Shown piece after piece: positions 53,104 to 62,560 of a stretch of DNA of 64,000 nt (position 1 is the first letter of the stretch; the number at the start of each line of letters is the position of its first letter). Made by a program: the position numbers and the translations under genes. The DNA is from Tsuneonella litorea (GTDB taxonomy: Bacteria > Pseudomonadota > Alphaproteobacteria > Sphingomonadales > Sphingomonadaceae). The stretch lies in the NCBI RefSeq assembly GCF_025154015.1, contig NZ_JAOAMV010000005.1, forward strand, positions 124,001-188,000, read 5' to 3'. The notes under the pieces were generated by a model. It worked only from the letters and a program-made list of their open reading frames with translations, was not told the origin of the DNA and searched no databases.

Positions 53104-53481
53104 TCAGCGCAGCCGCTCGATCTCGGCGTTGAGGCGCGGGTTGCTGGTGACGTAGTAGGTCTCGACCTCGGCGAGCCGGCGATCGATCTCGCGGAACTTG
53201 CCGCGGATCTCGCGCGCGGTGCGCTTGGGGCTTTGCCGAACGCGCTGCCAGTACTTCGATTCCTCCTGGTCGACGTAGAGGTGCGGCGGCTTCTTGTTGA
53301 GAAGCAGTCCGGCAATGAAATAGGCCGGCAGCAGGATCGGCGCGATCGTCAGCAAGAGGACGATGAAGCCGAGCCGTATCCAAAGCGCGTTCACCCCGGT
53401 GTAGTCGGCGATCCCGGCGCAAACGCCCATCAGCTTGGCGTTCTGCTTGTCGCGGTAAAGCGTGGTGCGCGGGCTGTTCAC
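53104..53481 (-). CDS. pspC: PspC envelope-stress membrane protein
   Basis: This is a 125-residue protein with a PspC domain. The opening LYRDKQNAKLMGVCAGIADYTGVNALWIRL, split at a turn, is followed by membrane helices IVLLLTIAPILLPAYFIAG. The C-terminal half is a coiled coil ending EVETYYVTSNPRLNAEIERLR, which resembles the tails of the PspB-like proteins. PspC with PspB senses membrane damage and releases PspA from PspF in E. coli. It starts with ATG 53481, overlapping pspB. Confidence 0.88.
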   Translation of the reverse strand: MNSPRTTLYRDKQNAKLMGVCAGIADYTGVNALWIRLGFIVLLLTIAPILLPAYFIAGLLLNKKPPHLYVDQEESKYWQRVRQSPKRTAREIRGKFREIDRRLAEVETYYVTSNPRLNAEIERLR

Positions 53482-53786
53482 TTCGAGGCTCCCTTCTTCT
53501 CGGCAATCATGCGGTCGAGTTCGCGCAGCGATTCGGTGTCCTCCTCGCTGTCGTGCACGAGGCGGGCAGGGCGGAAGCTCGGATCGTCGCTGGCGACCAG
53601 GCGCTCGACGGTCTCCATCCGCGTGTCGAGGCGCTTGGCAAGGTGGTAGAGCTCATCGAGCAGCGACTCGTCGTCATTCGTGATCGACGAGGCGGTCTTC
53701 CACTTCGTGACGTAATGCATGATCAGCCACGGCAGGGCGATGAACAGGATGGGGACGATGATGATTTCGCTTGGAAAGTCGGACAC
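53478..53786 (-). CDS. pspB: PspB envelope-stress membrane protein
   Basis: This is a 102-residue protein with a membrane helix (IIIVPILFIALPWLIMHYVT) directly followed by KWKTASSITNDDESLLDELYHLAKRLDTRMETVERL, split at the helix turn; this is the characteristic PspB layout. PspB sits in the inner membrane and contacts PspC. It lies three bases downstream of the pspA stop. Confidence 0.88.
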   Translation of the reverse strand: MSDFPSEIIIVPILFIALPWLIMHYVTKWKTASSITNDDESLLDELYHLAKRLDTRMETVERLVASDDPSFRPARLVHDSEEDTESLRELDRMIAEKKGASK

Positions 53787-53789
53787 GGT

Positions 53790-54491
53790 TTATTCCCCCT
53801 TGGTCTTGTCTGCATCTTCGTCGGTTATCCCGAGCGCGCGTTTCATCTCGGCGAGTTCCTCGTCGATCTTGTCCGCACCGGCGAGGGCGGCGATCTCGTC
53901 GGCGAGGGTCGGCTTGCCGGTCCCGTCGGCGATGCTCAGCGCGTCGGCCCTGCCTTCGGCATAGTCGACCCGGCGCTCGAGCTGGTCGAACCGGGCGAGC
54001 GCCTCGTCGGCGCGCTCGTTGGTCATCAGGCTGCGCAGCTTCACGCGGTTCTCCGCGCTCTCGAGCCGCGCGGCGATCGCCGTCTGGCGGCTGCGCGCCT
54101 CGCGCAGGCGGACCTGGAGCTTTTCGATGTCCTGCTCGTAGGCGCGCAGGGCGTCGTCGAGCACGGCGATCTCCTGTCGCAGCTGCTCGGCCATGTCGCC
54201 GGCCTTCTTCTTCTCGACCAGCGCGGCGCGGGCCAGGTCCTCGCGGTCCTTGCTCAGCGCCAGCTGCGCCTTCTCGGACCAGTCGGACTGGAGCCGCTCG
54301 AGCTTGACCGTGTGGCGGTGCATCTCCTTCTGGTCGGCGATCGTGCGCGCGGCGCTTGCACGGACCTCTACGAGGGTTTCCTCCATCTCGAGGATGATCA
54401 TTCGGATCATCTTCGACGGGTCGTCCGCCTTGTCGAGCATGTCGTTGAAGTTCGCCGCGATGATGTCCCGGGTGCGGCTGAAGATTCCCAT
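53790..54491 (-). CDS. pspA: PspA membrane-stress effector (core start)
   Basis: PspA binds stressed membranes and, when free, inhibits PspF. The 233-residue coiled-coil protein begins with the amphipathic helix MGIFSRTRDIIAANFNDMLD and DPSKMIRMIILEMEETLVE, then long heptad helices to the end. The core ATG 54491 has CGGAG upstream. However, the frame continues upstream without a stop to an ATG at 54707 that overlaps the preceding gene. PspA may therefore be translated as two forms; see the separate extension entry. Confidence 0.9.
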   Translation of the reverse strand: MGIFSRTRDIIAANFNDMLDKADDPSKMIRMIILEMEETLVEVRASAARTIADQKEMHRHTVKLERLQSDWSEKAQLALSKDREDLARAALVEKKKAGDMAEQLRQEIAVLDDALRAYEQDIEKLQVRLREARSRQTAIAARLESAENRVKLRSLMTNERADEALARFDQLERRVDYAEGRADALSIADGTGKPTLADEIAALAGADKIDEELAEMKRALGITDEDADKTKGE

Positions 54492-54707
54492 GAAGGCGAC
54501 TCCGTAGTTGGCGATGTCCCGCTGGGCGGCGGACTGGGTGGGCGTGGGGCTGCGGCGCAGACGCTCGACTTCCTCGTCGAGCCGGCTGGCGCGCGCGAAC
54601 GACTGGGGGTGGGCCGGAGCGTCTGACGCGCGGGGGGACTGGGTCCCGCGCGAGGGGGACTCATCGCGCTCCGGCCCTAGGGGGTCGTTGGAAGTGGGCT
54701 TGTTCAT
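54492..54707 (-). other. In-frame 72-codon upstream extension of pspA
   Basis: From ATG 54707 the pspA frame is open for 72 codons before the core start. The extension begins MNKPTSNDPLGPERDESP and includes RLDEEVERLRRSPTPT. About 89% of its codons end in G or C, as expected for coding sequence here. Its ATG overlaps the stop of the preceding 50-codon gene (ATGA) with GGAG five bases upstream. Without this start, the operon would have an unusual 212-base gap. Confidence 0.5.
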
Positions 54708-54856
54708 GCCAGCTCCACGGTGGCGACCGCGCCGCTGGCGGCAAAGGCCGGGGTGGCCTGGATCTGCGCGCTCAATGCGACGAACAGCGCCATCGCAGCG
54801 ACACTCGCCATCGCGGCGTGGCCGAGGCGGGTCTGCAGGAAACGACGGTCGAACAT
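54704..54856 (-). CDS. Small secreted or membrane peptide leading the psp operon
   Basis: This is a 50-residue product with a basic N-terminus (MFDRRFLQTRLGH), a hydrophobic helix (AAMASVAAMALFVALSAQI) and a signal-peptidase-like ATPAFA site near the end. After cleavage only about ten residues would remain, so it may act as a short membrane peptide. It has GGGAGG upstream of ATG 54856 and is the first gene after the sigma-54 promoter. Confidence 0.65.
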   Translation of the reverse strand: MFDRRFLQTRLGHAAMASVAAMALFVALSAQIQATPAFAASGAVATVELA

Positions 54857-54868
54857 GGATACCTCCCG

Positions 54869-54883
54869 GTGAATGACATTCAC
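54869..54883. promoter_or_regulatory. Palindrome at the psp transcription start
   Basis: GTGAATGACATTCAC is a 7-1-7 perfect inverted repeat. It covers the position where transcription from the sigma-54 promoter should start (about 54878). It could be an operator or form a hairpin at the very 5' end of the message. Confidence 0.5.
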
Positions 54884-54889
54884 CACACA

Positions 54890-54905
54890 GCAAGGTGCGT
54901 GCCAA
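54890..54905 (-). promoter_or_regulatory. Sigma-54 (-24/-12) promoter of the psp operon
   Basis: On the minus strand the sequence reads TTGGCACGCACCTTGC. It matches the sigma-54 consensus TGGCACG-N4-TTGC exactly, with GG at -24 and GC at -12. It lies 34 bases upstream of the first psp-operon ATG and between divergently oriented psp and pspF genes. This agrees with PspF being a sigma-54 activator. Confidence 0.9.
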
Positions 54906-54994
54906 TTGCCGATTTACGGATGGCTGGCGCTTTTCGACGAACGGCATTGTGGTTTCTGTTGCCGAGAGTTGGTGATTTTCGCTATTCGTTGGGC

Positions 54995-56017
<1,023 letters not shown>

Positions 56018-56139
56018 GCGGCTTGCTTTTGAGGGCGCGCGCGCCTATCTGGCCCTTCATCCCGACATCGCGAGACTGGAGGGGCTGGCGCCGCGAGGGG
56101 CCGGCACCACCGGCGCATGGCGGATGAAACGGAGACCGA

Positions 56140-56718
56140 ATGGCCGATATCGCGCGCCTTAGAGAACTGATCGAACCCGAAGCCGCCGCGCTCGGGCTCG
56201 ACCTCGTGCGCGTGAAGATGATGCCGTCCGAAGCCGGCGACGGGGGCGAGGCGCTGCAGGTCATGGCCGAGGATCCCGCGACCGGCCAGCTGATCATCGA
56301 TCAGTGCGCCGCGCTGTCGCGCCGCATTTCGGACATGATGGACGCGCGCGAGGAAGCCGGCGAGGTGCTGATTGCCGGCGCCTATCACCTCGAGGTGTCC
56401 AGCCCCGGCATCGACCGCCCGCTCACCCGCGAAAGGGACTTCGCGAACTGGGCCGGGCACGAGGCGCGGATCGTGATGGACAAGGCCTATGACGGCCAGC
56501 GCGTGCTCAAGGGCGAGCTCAGGGGCATCGAAAACGGCCAGGTCACCATCGCCGATCGCAAGGCGGGCGATGTTACTGTCCCGCGCGACCAGATTCATTC
56601 GGCGCAGCTCGTCCTGACCGACGCGCTGATCGCCGCGACCAGACCGCTCGACATGACCGGCGCCGAAGAGGTGTCGGGGGGTGCCGGGGAAGAATCTCTC
56701 GAGACAGAGGAAGAGTAA
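56140..56718 (+). CDS. rimP: Ribosome maturation factor RimP
   Basis: RimP assists 30S subunit maturation. The 192-residue protein has the N-terminal LRELIEPEAAALGLDLVRVKM domain, the conserved LEVSSPGIDRPLTRERDF segment and a C-terminal SH3-like domain, followed by an acidic tail longer than in E. coli. It is the first gene of the conserved rimP-nusA-infB-rbfA cluster. The 121-base gap to pspF holds GC hairpins but no clear promoter. Confidence 0.95.
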   Translation: MADIARLRELIEPEAAALGLDLVRVKMMPSEAGDGGEALQVMAEDPATGQLIIDQCAALSRRISDMMDAREEAGEVLIAGAYHLEVSSPGIDRPLTRERDFANWAGHEARIVMDKAYDGQRVLKGELRGIENGQVTIADRKAGDVTVPRDQIHSAQLVLTDALIAATRPLDMTGAEEVSGGAGEESLETEEE

Positions 56719-56724
56719 GGACCA

Positions 56725-58365
56725 ATGGCCAGTTCGATTTCCGCCAACAAGGCAGAACTGCTCGCGATCGCCAATTCGGTCGCTTCGGAGAAGATGATCG
56801 ACAAGGCGATCGTCATCGAGGCGATGGAAGAAGCGATCCAGAAGGCCGCCCGCGCGCGCTACGGCAACGAGAACGACATCCGCGCCAAGCTCGACCCGCA
56901 GACCGGCGACCTGCGCCTGTGGCGCGTCGTCGAGGTGGTCGAGGAAGTCGACGACTACTTCAAGCAGGTCAACCTCGAGCAGGCAAAGAAGCTGCAGGCC
57001 GACGCCAAGGTGGGCGACTACATCGTCGACCCGCTGCCGCCGGTCGATCTCGGCCGGATCGACGCGCAGTCGGCGAAGCAGGTGATCTTCCAGAAGGTTC
57101 GCGACGCCGAGCGCGAGCGCCAGTTCGAGGAGTTCAAGGACCGCGCGGGCGAGGTCATCACCGGCGTGATCAAGTCGGTCGAATTCGGCCACGTGATCGT
57201 CAACCTCGGCCGCGCCGAGGGCGTCATCCGCCGCGACCAGCAGATCCCGCGCGAGGCCGCCCGCCCGGGCGAGCGCATCCGTGCGCTGATCACCAAGGTC
57301 GAACGCAACAACCGCGGGCCGCAGATCTTCCTCAGCCGCGCGCACCCCGACTTCATGAAGAAGCTGTTCGCGCAGGAAGTGCCCGAGATCTACGACGGCA
57401 TCATCACGATCCAGGCTGCCGCCCGCGACCCGGGCAGCCGTGCCAAGATCGGCGTGATCAGCCGCGACAGCAGCATCGATCCCGTCGGCGCCTGCGTCGG
57501 CATGAAGGGCAGCCGCGTCCAGGCGGTCGTGCAGGAACTGCAGGGCGAGAAGATCGACATCATCCCGTGGAGCGAGGACACCGCCACCTTCGTCGTCAAC
57601 GCGCTCCAGCCCGCCACGGTCAGCCGCGTCGTGCTCGACGAGGACGACGGCCGGATCGAGGTGGTGGTGCCCGACGACCAGCTCAGCCTCGCGATCGGCC
57701 GCCGCGGCCAGAACGTGCGCCTGGCGAGCCAGCTGACCGGCCACCAGATCGACATCATGACCGAGGAGGAAGCCTCGGAAAAGCGCACCAAGGAATTCGC
57801 CGAGCGCTCCAAGATGTTCGAAGAGGAACTCGACGTCGACGAGACGCTGTCGCAGCTGCTCGTGGCCGAGGGCTTCGCGGAACTCGAGGAAGTGGCCTAC
57901 GTCGAGCTTGCCGAACTGGCGACGATCGAGGGCTTCGACGAGGAACTGGCCGAGGAGCTGCAGAGCCGCGCGATCGAGGCGCTCGAGCGCCGCGACGCCG
58001 CCTATCGCGCCGAGCGCCAGGCGCTGGGCGTCGAGGACGCGCTGGCGGAGATCCCGCACCTCACCGAAGCGATGCTGGTCACGCTCGGCAAGGCGGGGAT
58101 CACCACGCTCGACGACCTCGCCGACCTTGCGACCGACGAGCTGATCGCCAAGAAGCGCGAGGCGCCGCGCCGGCGCCAGGCGCCGACCGACGGGCCGCGG
58201 CTGCGCTCGGATCGCCCCAAGCCCGAGGACAAGGGCGGCGTGCTCGGCGAGTACGGCCTGACCGAAGAGCAGGGCAACGAGATCATCATGGCCGCGCGCG
58301 CTCACTGGTTCGAGGACGAAGAACCCGCATCCGAGGAGGCCGCGCATGCGGACTCCGAACAATGA
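56725..58365 (+). CDS. nusA: Transcription termination/antitermination factor NusA
   Basis: NusA binds RNA polymerase and nascent RNA. The 546-residue protein has the N-terminal polymerase-binding domain, an S1 domain ([23 protein letters not shown]), two KH domains ([25 protein letters not shown], and [22 protein letters not shown]), and C-terminal helix-hairpin-helix repeats with an acidic end. It is six bases after rimP. The last 20 bases overlap ylxR. Confidence 0.96.
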   Translation: MASSISANKAELLAIANSVASEKMIDKAIVIEAMEEAIQKAARARYGNENDIRAKLDPQTGDLRLWRVVEVVEEVDDYFKQVNLEQAKKLQADAKVGDYIVDPLPPVDLGRIDAQSAKQVIFQKVRDAERERQFEEFKDRAGEVITGVIKSVEFGHVIVNLGRAEGVIRRDQQIPREAARPGERIRALITKVERNNRGPQIFLSRAHPDFMKKLFAQEVPEIYDGIITIQAAARDPGSRAKIGVISRDSSIDPVGACVGMKGSRVQAVVQELQGEKIDIIPWSEDTATFVVNALQPATVSRVVLDEDDGRIEVVVPDDQLSLAIGRRGQNVRLASQLTGHQIDIMTEEEASEKRTKEFAERSKMFEEELDVDETLSQLLVAEGFAELEEVAYVELAELATIEGFDEELAEELQSRAIEALERRDAAYRAERQALGVEDALAEIPHLTEAMLVTLGKAGITTLDDLADLATDELIAKKREAPRRRQAPTDGPRLRSDRPKPEDKGGVLGEYGLTEEQGNEIIMAARAHWFEDEEPASEEAAHADSEQ

Positions 58366-59068
58366 GCGCCTGACGCCCGACATCGCTGAAGCGCCCAAGG
58401 CTCCCCGCAAGGCGGAGCCGGAGCGCAGGTGCATCCTCTCCGGGGAGCATGGCGGGCGCGCCACGCTCGTCCGGCTGGCGGTATCGCCCGACGGCGACGT
58501 GCTGCCCGACGTCCACGCCAAGGCGCCCGGCCGCGGCGCATGGATCGGCGTTTCGCGCGCCGCGCTGGAGGAGGCGATGGCCAAGGGCCGACTGAAGGGC
58601 GCGCTCGCGCGGGCCTTCAAGGGAGCCCCGCTTTCGGTGCCGGGCGACCTGCCGCAGCGGATCGAGGATGGCCTCTCGCGGGCGCTGCTCGATCGGCTGG
58701 GACTCGAACTGCGCGCCGGGCACCTTATCTTGGGATCCGACAGGATCGCCGAACACGCCCGCGGCGGGGCGGTGGACCTGCTGCTCCATGCCGCAGATGC
58801 GAGTGCGGACGGCGCCCGCAAGCTCGACCAGGCGTGGCGCGTCGGGCGCGATGCCGAAGGTTCGGGCGAGACCGGCACGCGCTTGCCACTGGACCGGGCG
58901 GCTCTGTCTGTGGCAATGGGCCGCGACAACGTCGTCCATATGGCGCTGGCCGACCCGGCAGCAGCCGAGCGTGTATCGCTCGCGCTCGAGCGCCTGATGC
59001 ATTTCCTGGGGCCGCAATCGGCGGCTGAGACTGGCGGTGGGATCGAACCCGCCGTGCTGGACGACTGA
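58346..59068 (+). CDS. YlxR (DUF448) / L7Ae-like RNA-binding protein
   Basis: This is a 240-residue protein. An N-terminal YlxR domain ([43 protein letters not shown], split by a turn) is followed by a helical part and a C-terminal domain ([23 protein letters not shown] onward) like the L7Ae/L30e-type RNA-binding fold. The fusion of the two is common in alphaproteobacteria. It overlaps nusA by 20 bases, as in many genomes. The exact role is not established. Confidence 0.87.
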   Translation: MRTPNNERLTPDIAEAPKAPRKAEPERRCILSGEHGGRATLVRLAVSPDGDVLPDVHAKAPGRGAWIGVSRAALEEAMAKGRLKGALARAFKGAPLSVPGDLPQRIEDGLSRALLDRLGLELRAGHLILGSDRIAEHARGGAVDLLLHAADASADGARKLDQAWRVGRDAEGSGETGTRLPLDRAALSVAMGRDNVVHMALADPAAAERVSLALERLMHFLGPQSAAETGGGIEPAVLDD

Positions 59069-59090
59069 TCGAAGGACGAAGACGAGTTTT

Positions 59091-61613
59091 ATGAGCGACA
59101 GCACCGACACTCCGCGCGAACGCAAGCCGCTTGGCCTCAAGCGGTCGATCGACGCCGGCGAGGTCAAGCAGACCTTCAGCCACGGCCGCACCAACAAGGT
59201 CGCGGTCGAGGTCAAGCGGCGCCGCAAGCTCGTCAAGTCGGGCGAGGAAGCCGCCGCACCGCCGCCGCCGCCCCCGCCGCCCCCGCCGCCGCCGCCGGCT
59301 GCTGCGCCCGCGCCGAAGAAGAAGGCCGCGCCCTCGGGCGAGACGCCGCAGGAGCGCGTTGCCCGGCTCCAGCGCGAGGCCGAGGAAGAGCGGCTCCGGC
59401 TCGCCGAGGAAGCCCGCGTGCGCGAGGAGGCCGAAAAGGCCGCCGCGCTCGAGGAAGAAAAGCGCCGCGCCGAGGCCAACCGCGAAGCCGAGGAAGAAGC
59501 CGCGAAGCGCGCCGCAGAGGAACCCGCGGCCCCGGCCGCTGACCCCGCCAGCGACGAGCAGGGCGCTGAGGCCGACGCCGCCGGAAGCGCCGAACCGGAC
59601 GCCGGCACGCCTGCGCCCGCGCCGCGGCGGTTCACCCCGGTCGCCCGGCCCGAGCCCAAGAAGCCCGAGCCGAAGAAGAAGGACGACAAGCGCGGTGCCC
59701 CCGCGCCCGAACGCGGCGGCGACCGCCGCTCGGGCAAGCTGACCGTCACCCGCGCGCTCAACGAGGACGAGGGCCGCCGCGCCCGCAGCCTCGCCGCGCT
59801 CAAGCGGGCGCGCGAGAAGGAGCGCCGCCTCCACGGCGGTCCGGCGCAGAAGCGCGAGAAGCAGGTGCGCGACGTTGTCGTGCCCGAGGCGATCACGGTC
59901 CAGGAACTCGCCAACCGCATGGCCGAGAAGGGCGCCGACCTGGTGAAGGCGCTGTTCAACATGGGCATGATGGTCACCGTCAACCAGACGATCGACCAGG
60001 ACACCGCCGAGCTGCTGGTCGAGGAATTCGGCCACAACATCCAGCGCGTGTCCGAGGCCGACGTCGACATCGACCGGACCGAGGACAAGGACCCCGAGGA
60101 CACGCTGAAGCCGCGCCCGCCGGTCGTGACGATCATGGGCCACGTCGACCACGGCAAGACCAGCCTGCTCGACGCGCTGCGCGGGACCGACGTGGTGAAG
60201 GGCGAGGCCGGCGGCATCACCCAGCACATCGGCGCCTACCAGATCCAGACCAAGGGGGGCGACAAGGTCACCTTCCTCGACACCCCGGGCCACGCCGCGT
60301 TCACCGAGATGCGCGCGCGCGGCGCGAACGTCACCGACATCGTGATCCTGGTGGTCGCGGGCGACGACGGGATCATGCCGCAGACGATCGAGGCCATCAA
60401 TCACACCAAGGCCGCGGGCGTGCCGATGATCGTCGCGATCACCAAGTCCGACCGCGACGAATACAACGCACAGAAGATCCGCGAGCGCCTGCTCGAGCAC
60501 GAAGTCATCGTCGAGGCCATGAGCGGGGACGTGCAGGACGTCGAGGTGTCGGCCAAGACCAAGGCCGGTCTTGACGAGCTGATCGACAAGATCCTGCTCC
60601 AGGCCGAGCTGCTCGAGCTCAAGGCCAACCCCGACCGCGACGCCGACGCGATCGTCGTCGAGGCGCAGCTCGACAAGGGCCGCGGCCCGGTCGCGACGGT
60701 GCTCGTCACCCGCGGCACGCTGAAGCGCGGCGACACCTTCGTGGTCGGCACCGAGAGCGGCCGCGTGCGCGCGCTGGTCGACGACAAGGGCAAGCAGGTG
60801 AAGGAAGCCGGTCCGTCGGTCCCGGTCGAGGTCCTCGGCCTCGGCGGCGTGCCGATGGCGGGCGACCAGCTCACCGTGGTCGAGAACGAGCAGCGTGCAC
60901 GCGAAGTCGCCCAGTACCGCCAGGAAAAGGCGACCGAGAAGCGCACCGCGCTGGCGCCGACGAACTTCGACACGATGTTCGCCGGCCTCCAGTCGAATGT
61001 CGTCGAGTTCCCGGTGCTGGTGAAGGCAGACGTGCAGGGTTCGGTCGAGGCGATCGTCACCGCGCTGCACAACCTGTCGAACGACGACATCAAGGTGCGC
61101 GTGCTTCATGCAGGCGTGGGGGCGATCACCGAAAGCGACGTCACGCTGGCGGCGGCGTCGAACGCGCCGATCATCGGCTTCAACGTGCGCCCGAACCCGA
61201 AGGCCCGCGATCTCGTTAAGCGCGACAACGTCGAGATGAAGTACTTCGACGTGATCTATCACCTGACCGAGGAGATCGGGAAGGAGATGGCCGGCGTGCT
61301 CGGCCCGCTCAAGATCGAGAACGTGCTCGGCCGCGCCGAGGTCAAGCAGGTCTTCCCTGCGGGCAAGAAGGACAAGGCCGCCGGCCTGCTGGTGGTCGAG
61401 GGCACGATCCGCAAGGGCCTCCACGCCCGCCTCACCCGCGAGGACGTCATCGTCTCGGCCACGACGATCCAGTCGCTGCGCCGCTTCAAGGACGACGTCG
61501 ACGAGGTCCGCGCAGGGCTCGAGTGCGGCGTCGTGCTCGCCGACACCAACGACATCAAGCCGGGCGACCAGCTCGAGGTGTTCGAGGTCGAGGAGCGCGA
61601 GCGGACCCTCTAG
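59091..61613 (+). CDS. infB: Translation initiation factor IF-2
   Basis: IF-2 is the GTPase that brings initiator tRNA to the 30S subunit. The 840-residue protein has an N-terminal region with a polyproline stretch (residues 57-69), a charged helical region, and then the G domain with [27 protein letters not shown] and ITKSDRD. Domains II to IV follow, ending [25 protein letters not shown], split over strands. ATG 59091 is the conserved-looking start; the upstream frame shadows ylxR. Confidence 0.97.
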   Translation: MSDSTDTPRERKPLGLKRSIDAGEVKQTFSHGRTNKVAVEVKRRRKLVKSGEEAAAPPPPPPPPPPPPPAAAPAPKKKAAPSGETPQERVARLQREAEEERLRLAEEARVREEAEKAAALEEEKRRAEANREAEEEAAKRAAEEPAAPAADPASDEQGAEADAAGSAEPDAGTPAPAPRRFTPVARPEPKKPEPKKKDDKRGAPAPERGGDRRSGKLTVTRALNEDEGRRARSLAALKRAREKERRLHGGPAQKREKQVRDVVVPEAITVQELANRMAEKGADLVKALFNMGMMVTVNQTIDQDTAELLVEEFGHNIQRVSEADVDIDRTEDKDPEDTLKPRPPVVTIMGHVDHGKTSLLDALRGTDVVKGEAGGITQHIGAYQIQTKGGDKVTFLDTPGHAAFTEMRARGANVTDIVILVVAGDDGIMPQTIEAINHTKAAGVPMIVAITKSDRDEYNAQKIRERLLEHEVIVEAMSGDVQDVEVSAKTKAGLDELIDKILLQAELLELKANPDRDADAIVVEAQLDKGRGPVATVLVTRGTLKRGDTFVVGTESGRVRALVDDKGKQVKEAGPSVPVEVLGLGGVPMAGDQLTVVENEQRAREVAQYRQEKATEKRTALAPTNFDTMFAGLQSNVVEFPVLVKADVQGSVEAIVTALHNLSNDDIKVRVLHAGVGAITESDVTLAAASNAPIIGFNVRPNPKARDLVKRDNVEMKYFDVIYHLTEEIGKEMAGVLGPLKIENVLGRAEVKQVFPAGKKDKAAGLLVVEGTIRKGLHARLTREDVIVSATTIQSLRRFKDDVDEVRAGLECGVVLADTNDIKPGDQLEVFEVEERERTL
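59259..59297 (+). repeat. CCG/CCC microsatellite coding polyproline in infB
   Basis: Thirteen proline codons in a row (nearly all CCG or CCC) form a 39-base simple-sequence tract inside the disordered N-terminal part of IF-2. Such tracts may vary in length between strains and can slow ribosomes without EF-P. Confidence 0.9.
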
Positions 61614-61616
61614 CGA

Positions 61617-62156
61617 ATGCCGCGCTGCGCCGCGTTTCTCGGCTCGATCAACGTCGGGGGAAACCGGCTGGCGATGGCCGATCTGCGCGCGGCGCTCGTG
61701 GGCGCGGGTTTCGCGGGCGTCGAGACGGTTGCCGCAAGCGGCAACGTGCTGCTCGATCTTGACGACGCGGACCGCGCCGGCGCCGCGGGCGAAATCGCCC
61801 GTGTCGTGAAGGCGGAGTTCGGCATCGACAGCCTGGTCGTCGTGCGCAACCGGGCCTCGGTCTGGTCCGCAATCGAGGACAACCCGTTCCACGGCGACGG
61901 GCAGGACAGGTTCGTCCATTCGATCTTTCTCGACCGCCTGCCGCCGGCGGAAAGGTTCGAGGCCCTGCTCGCCGAACACCGCAGCAGGGGCGGCGAACGG
62001 CTGGCGCTGGGGCCGGGCGTCCTCTACCTCGACTACGTGCACGGGGTGGGGGTATCGAGCCTGACCGGCGCCTTCCTGCAGCGCCGCCTCGGCGTGCGCG
62101 GAACGGCGCGCAACATGACCTCGTTGAAGCGTATTCTTGCGAAAATGGATTTCTGA
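61617..62156 (+). CDS. DUF1697 family protein
   Basis: This is a 179-residue protein of the DUF1697 family, unknown function. Conserved features are [22 protein letters not shown], split at a turn, [10 protein letters not shown], and the C-terminal [13 protein letters not shown]. It lies three bases after infB and its TGA overlaps the rbfA ATG, so it is translated with these ribosome factors. Confidence 0.9.
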   Translation: MPRCAAFLGSINVGGNRLAMADLRAALVGAGFAGVETVAASGNVLLDLDDADRAGAAGEIARVVKAEFGIDSLVVVRNRASVWSAIEDNPFHGDGQDRFVHSIFLDRLPPAERFEALLAEHRSRGGERLALGPGVLYLDYVHGVGVSSLTGAFLQRRLGVRGTARNMTSLKRILAKMDF

Positions 62157-62554
62157 TGGCCCGCAACCAGTCCACTCCCGAACAGCAGTCGGTCCGCGTG
62201 CTCAAGGTGGGCGAGCGGGTGCGGCACATCCTGTCCGAACTGCTCGCGCGTGGCGAGGTGCACGACGAGGTGCTGACCGCGCATTCGGTCTCGGTGACCG
62301 AGGTGCGGATGACCCCCGACCTCAGGAACGCCAACGCCTACGTCAAGCCGTTGCTCGGCGAGGACGAGGCGGTGGTCCTGAAGGCGCTGCGCACCAACAC
62401 CGCGTTCTTCCAACGTGAGGTGGCGAAACGCCTCGGCCTCAAGTTCGCGCCGAAACTCCAGTTCAAGTTCGACGAGAGCTTCGACGAGGCCGCGCGGATC
62501 GAGCGGCTGCTCAACGATCCCAAGGTCGTGCGCGACCTCGGGGAGGAGGAATAG
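62156..62554 (+). CDS. rbfA: Ribosome-binding factor A
   Basis: RbfA is a cold-shock-type factor for late 30S maturation. The 132-residue protein has the KH-like pattern [23 protein letters not shown], split at a turn, [21 protein letters not shown] and [27 protein letters not shown]. It is the last gene of the nusA-infB cluster; a minus-strand transporter converges right after it. Confidence 0.95.
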   Translation: MARNQSTPEQQSVRVLKVGERVRHILSELLARGEVHDEVLTAHSVSVTEVRMTPDLRNANAYVKPLLGEDEAVVLKALRTNTAFFQREVAKRLGLKFAPKLQFKFDESFDEAARIERLLNDPKVVRDLGEEE

Positions 62555-62560
62555 CGGGTC

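Noticed and set aside
59091-62042. A very long minus-strand open frame across infB and DUF1697.
   Set aside because: It is antisense to strongly conserved infB, and its length results from the codon pattern of that gene.
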